Assembly (NCBI GenBank): GCA_941918925.1
Contig: OW799237.1
Location: 54,176,997 to 54,240,996 of the forward strand
DNA length: 64,000 nucleotides
Reading direction: 5' to 3'
DNA from: Phyto melanocephala
Taxonomy: Eukaryota > Arthropoda > Insecta > Diptera > Rhinophoridae
In this document: positions 61,364 through 64,000 of the stretch, one piece after another
Layout of the letters: each line of letters begins with the position of its first letter
Numbering within the stretch: position 1 is the stretch's first letter
The notes under the pieces: model-generated
What the model saw: only the letters and a program-made list of their open reading frames with translations
Databases searched by the model: none
Told to the model about the DNA's origin: nothing
Made by a program: the position numbers and the translations under genes

Positions 61364-61800
61364 ATGAGAGGTACCCAATTAAGCATTGCATTTGACTTTT
61401 ACGAAAATAGGCGTTCAAATCAAAATAGATTTTGTGTGGTTCGTTTTTTTTTTGGTCATCATAATCGAAATGTCTCCATAATCGAGAGAATTGTGAGTTT
61501 TTTGCGCAAGATATTTAATGGTCGTTTTATCTCACGTCGTGACGATGTTAATTGGCCGCCTTGATAATATGATTTGACACCATTGGACTTATTTCTTTGA
61601 GAATATTTGAAGGAAAAAGTGTGCGTCAATAAGCCAAGAACTAAATTCAATTAAAGAGCTAAACGATGAGGTAATTCGGTATATTAACGACATTTAGCCT
61701 CAATTTTATCTCAGTGTCATTGAGTATATGGTCTATCAATTAGAAGTATGCCACTATAGCCGGTATTTGTGTGATATTTTGTTTTACACATAATTGTTAA
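61364..61800 (+). pseudogene. mariner transposase, internally deleted copy
   Basis: N-terminal FYENRRSNQNRFCVV and IIERIV are fused by a large deletion to FISRRDDVNWPP, followed in broken frames by a YDLTPLDLFL-like third motif, NKPRTKF and a C-terminal RYLCDILF. Layout parallels the copy at 36644-37252. Confidence 0.75.
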
Positions 61801-61975
61801 AGATCTTTCTATCATTAAAACAAATTTTAAGATAACTATCTAAAAACTTGTTGTTTTATTAACAATTAACATCGTACATTTTGGTTGTTTCACCCATCTT
61901 CACAACTTTTACAAAAAATTAAATAACAATGTGTTATAAATAAGTACATAAATATCTTTTTCATACAACCTAGTT

Positions 61976-62128
61976 ATGGCTGATGGAGTTTTCAAATCAC
62001 GGGACATTGGATTACGTGCTCAAAAGAAAATTTTGTCCCGCATGGCGACAAAAAATATTGCAAAGGCATTTATTGATGGCACAACAGCATCACTACTGGA
62101 CAATTTATATCGCCTTTGTAAACTTCAT
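61976..62128 (+). CDS. TNFAIP8-family (Sigmar-like) gene, N-terminal coding exon
   Basis: 51 codons: MADGVFKSRDIGLRAQKKIL, RMATKNIAKAFIDGTTASLL and DNLYRLCKLH, almost unmistakable as the N-terminus of an insect TNFAIP8-like protein, the family of Drosophila Sigmar, a cytosolic alpha-helical lipid-binding adaptor linked to cell death and autophagy. The exon ends in phase 0 at GTAAGT (donor at 62129). Upstream AACCTAG at 61967-61973 could be a splice acceptor for a 5' untranslated exon. The remaining exons must lie beyond the window. This is the one clear host gene here. Confidence 0.9.
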
Positions 62129-62222
62129 GTAAGTGTAAAAAAAAAATACATTAAGATGTTATATTTTCCTAATAAACCGTAAGCAAAAAAAAAAAAAAAA
62201 GAATATTGGGAAATACATATAT

Positions 62223-62561
62223 TGTTACGTTTATACCTTTTATAAATGTTGGCTTATTTCCTTTAAATAAACTGAGAGTTCTTTTCGTATTGCAAATAAA
62301 ACAGTTGAAATTATTTATTAAATTAAGAGCACTTTATTTATTTAAACACACTCAGATATTGCTTTTATGTCGCTTTACTTATTTCACTTATGGTTATACA
62401 CTTTTATTATCAAACTCACTTTGATACGCACTTTACAAGCTCTACTGTAGTACTGATCATGTTAGCTGTGTTGTTCGGCTATTTATAGTAACATAGTTTT
62501 GTTCTGTAACATTCGACAAAGTTCTCGTATGTACACACTAGTTCATTTGAAAACCGTTACA
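62223..62561 (-). repeat. candidate gypsy-type LTR (339 bp)
   Basis: TGTTACGTTTATA ... CCGTTACA, terminal inverted TGT/ACA ends. Its first 70 bp resemble the segment starting at 62842 (TGTTACGTTTATAA, CTTTAAATAAACTG). No matching target duplication is seen. Confidence 0.5.
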
Positions 62562-62841
62562 TTTAAATTAAGACGTAATGTTAATGTTAAGTAATATGCA
62601 GGAATAATAAAAGTGCCTAAGAGTATGCTGCGCATAATAACTCACCTCAGCCGCACACAACTTAACATCATGTTCGAACAACCAGCGAACCAAACGAAAT
62701 GCTAAATGTACACAAACTAACACAAACAAAACTATTGCAATCCAAACTACTGCAAATATAACTAAAATAAAATTATAATCTAAATTAAGCTTATTAAAAT
62801 AAATCTGTAAAAATATGATCTAGTAATGTATATAAAAAATT

Positions 62842-63115
62842 GTTACGTTTATAAAAAAATTATTTGCTTTAAATAAACTGCGGTTCGTTTAATTGAAAAA
62901 AAATAATGGAAATTTACGGTATACAAATTTGGAGCCTTTTTTAATTTTTAATACAAAAGATTGAACATAATATTTTAACTTGTTATTATACTCTAATACT
63001 CCTACCAGCTGCTCCTGTTCAACTATAATGGTTATGATCTACAATGTTCTACAAATTCCTATAACAATAACACTATTTTCTCGAACCAAAAATACATAGG
63101 TTATGCAACATATGA
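62842..63115 (-). repeat. second, diverged LTR-like segment
   Basis: Starts TGTTACGTTTATAAA and shares TTTAAATAAACTG with 62223 onward, then diverges. It lies directly 3' of the integrase relic on the minus strand, where a 3' LTR is expected. Confidence 0.4.
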
Positions 63116-63990
63116 TAAAAAAGTTTAACCCTTACCCACACGTGTGGCATAAATTCGCCTTTACTGTAGTTAGCCAGGCGCTCCAGATGTACAACTTAAA
63201 TTTTTTATTTTGGGTTCCTATATTTCTGGATTCTTTACACAACATCATATATTTTGTATAACCTTATAAGGTCCATCCCAATGAGTTTGTAAGGAAAGTC
63301 CTTTTTCGTTGTGGGTAGTATAACCAGCAGACCCTTATTAAAGCCTTCTGAATTTGCTGCTCGATCGTATTTGGCCTTCATTTATTCGGCCACGTACTTT
63401 GTTGAGATTTTTATGTCCTTTCGAAGTTTTCTTCGTGCGCATTTATTGTAGTGAACTCCATAACGAATTCTAGATGACTTCGCAATTTTAGCTCGCTTTC
63501 ATAAATAATTTTGAAGGATCTTTGGGAGGTAGAGCCATAAACGGCTGACCTGTATCCAGACATATTTGGGTATCTGTTCATTTTAGTACGTTTGGTATTC
63601 ACTAACCGCTTTTCTCAAGTGTTCCTCAACCGTCGGCCATGGCATCATATTGTGAATATAGCGGAGTAGTCCCCGTTTTCCGGATATAATATAGTTCGCA
63701 CATTGAATGGAATATGACGGATTTAAAATTTCTTCCCTAAATGGAATGTCCGTGTTCCGTTTTAGCCTACTGCATTGGTATAGCGTATACCCCTGGCCAA
63801 TTGCTAAAATAATTACAAACGGCAATTTGAGGCAACATTACCGTCAAATGTATACAAAATACTAAACATGTGTTGCCAGTCATCCATAAATGGCAATATT
63901 GCCAACGAAAATACAGACTTACAACAAACGATAAAGAAACGGCTTCGTCTTGTATTGCCGTCGCCAAACAGAATAAGGGTGATTGTCGTT
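63116..63990 (-). pseudogene. gypsy-type integrase C-terminal relic
   Basis: Minus-strand pieces in changing frames. 63825-63583 contains WPTVEEHLRKAV. 63602-63411 has SAVYGSTSQRSFKIIYESEL and KLRSHLEFV, the region after the catalytic core. Then come MKAKYDRAANSEGFNKG and LLVILPTTKK (63385-63305), and finally YRIQKYRNPK-like and VVHLERLANY (63240-63165). These resemble the 412/mdg1-type gypsy integrase end. Frameshifted and partial. Confidence 0.6.
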
Positions 63991-64000
63991 TGTCATTTTG

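Larger units (their letters stand above)
62129..64000 (+). other. probable intron of the TNFAIP8-family gene, filled with retroelement relics
   Basis: Starts GTAAGTGT. No further TNFAIP8 coding sequence is seen to the window end, so the intron is at least 1.87 kb. It contains the LTRs and the integrase relic listed below. Confidence 0.65.

Noticed and set aside
1..64000. CRISPR arrays, operons, riboswitches or bacterial toxin-antitoxin genes
   Set aside because: All context is eukaryotic transposon DNA with spliceosomal signals; the tandem arrays lack the alternating repeat-spacer pattern.

Overview
The window is AT-rich nuclear DNA from a higher (schizophoran, probably calyptrate) fly. The evidence is the company of repeats (BEL/Pao, errantivirus-like gypsy, Tc1/mariner, hAT, LOA/Jockey-type LINEs, a Polinton, and a hairpin-headed repeat whose core reads TTCGGCTGTGCCGAA) and one recognisable host exon at 61976-62128. 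That exon encodes the N-terminus of a TNFAIP8-family protein (the family of Drosophila Sigmar). Genus and family cannot be fixed from sequence alone. Almost everything else is mobile DNA, much of it inserted inside other mobile DNA.

Left part, 1-16970: decayed elements. In order: a LINE ORF1 remnant (1-890), a complete but dead Tc1-like transposon (2996-4618), a minus-strand BEL/Pao gag-pol relic (4988-7323), an internally deleted second Tc1 copy carrying a tRNA-derived SINE with an exact 8-bp target duplication (8052-9209), a TIR element with a nested repeat, LINE RNase H fragments, a hAT remnant with a BED finger, a MULE transposase fragment and a 1.1 kb TIR element.

Centre, 16971-45233: this reads as one BEL/Pao retrotransposon, with 5' LTR 16971-19391, 3' LTR 44829-45233 and flanking TTATT, expanded to 28 kb by nested insertions. 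Inside it are a 2 kb insertion in the 5' LTR, a hAT MITE (21323-22176, TSD ATATTTAC), and a hairpin-headed repeat. That repeat is itself split by the main find: a structurally intact Polinton/Maverick at 22628-36595 (13,968 bp, 649-bp TIRs, 6-bp TSD ATAATC, 5'-AG...CT-3' ends). All Polinton frames are open: protein-primed DNA polymerase B with a 111-bp frame-neutral intron, chromodomain integrase, packaging ATPase, adenain-like protease, double-jelly-roll major capsid protein, penton-type minor capsid protein, a small basic virion-type protein, and several small proteins that are unassigned or only loosely placed. Together these are the replication, integration, packaging and capsid set of a virus-like transposon. 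Near-identical TIRs and intact genes suggest a recent insertion.

Right part, 45404-55660: a minus-strand gypsy/errantivirus-type provirus with both LTRs, TGTA duplications, a tRNA-Lys-type primer site, a polypurine tract and broken gag, pol and env. It is interrupted by a mariner element and a MITE. After it come a LOA-type LINE relic (56310-58760), mariner fragments, the TNFAIP8-family exon, and, in what should be its intron, gypsy-type LTRs and an integrase relic running off the right edge.
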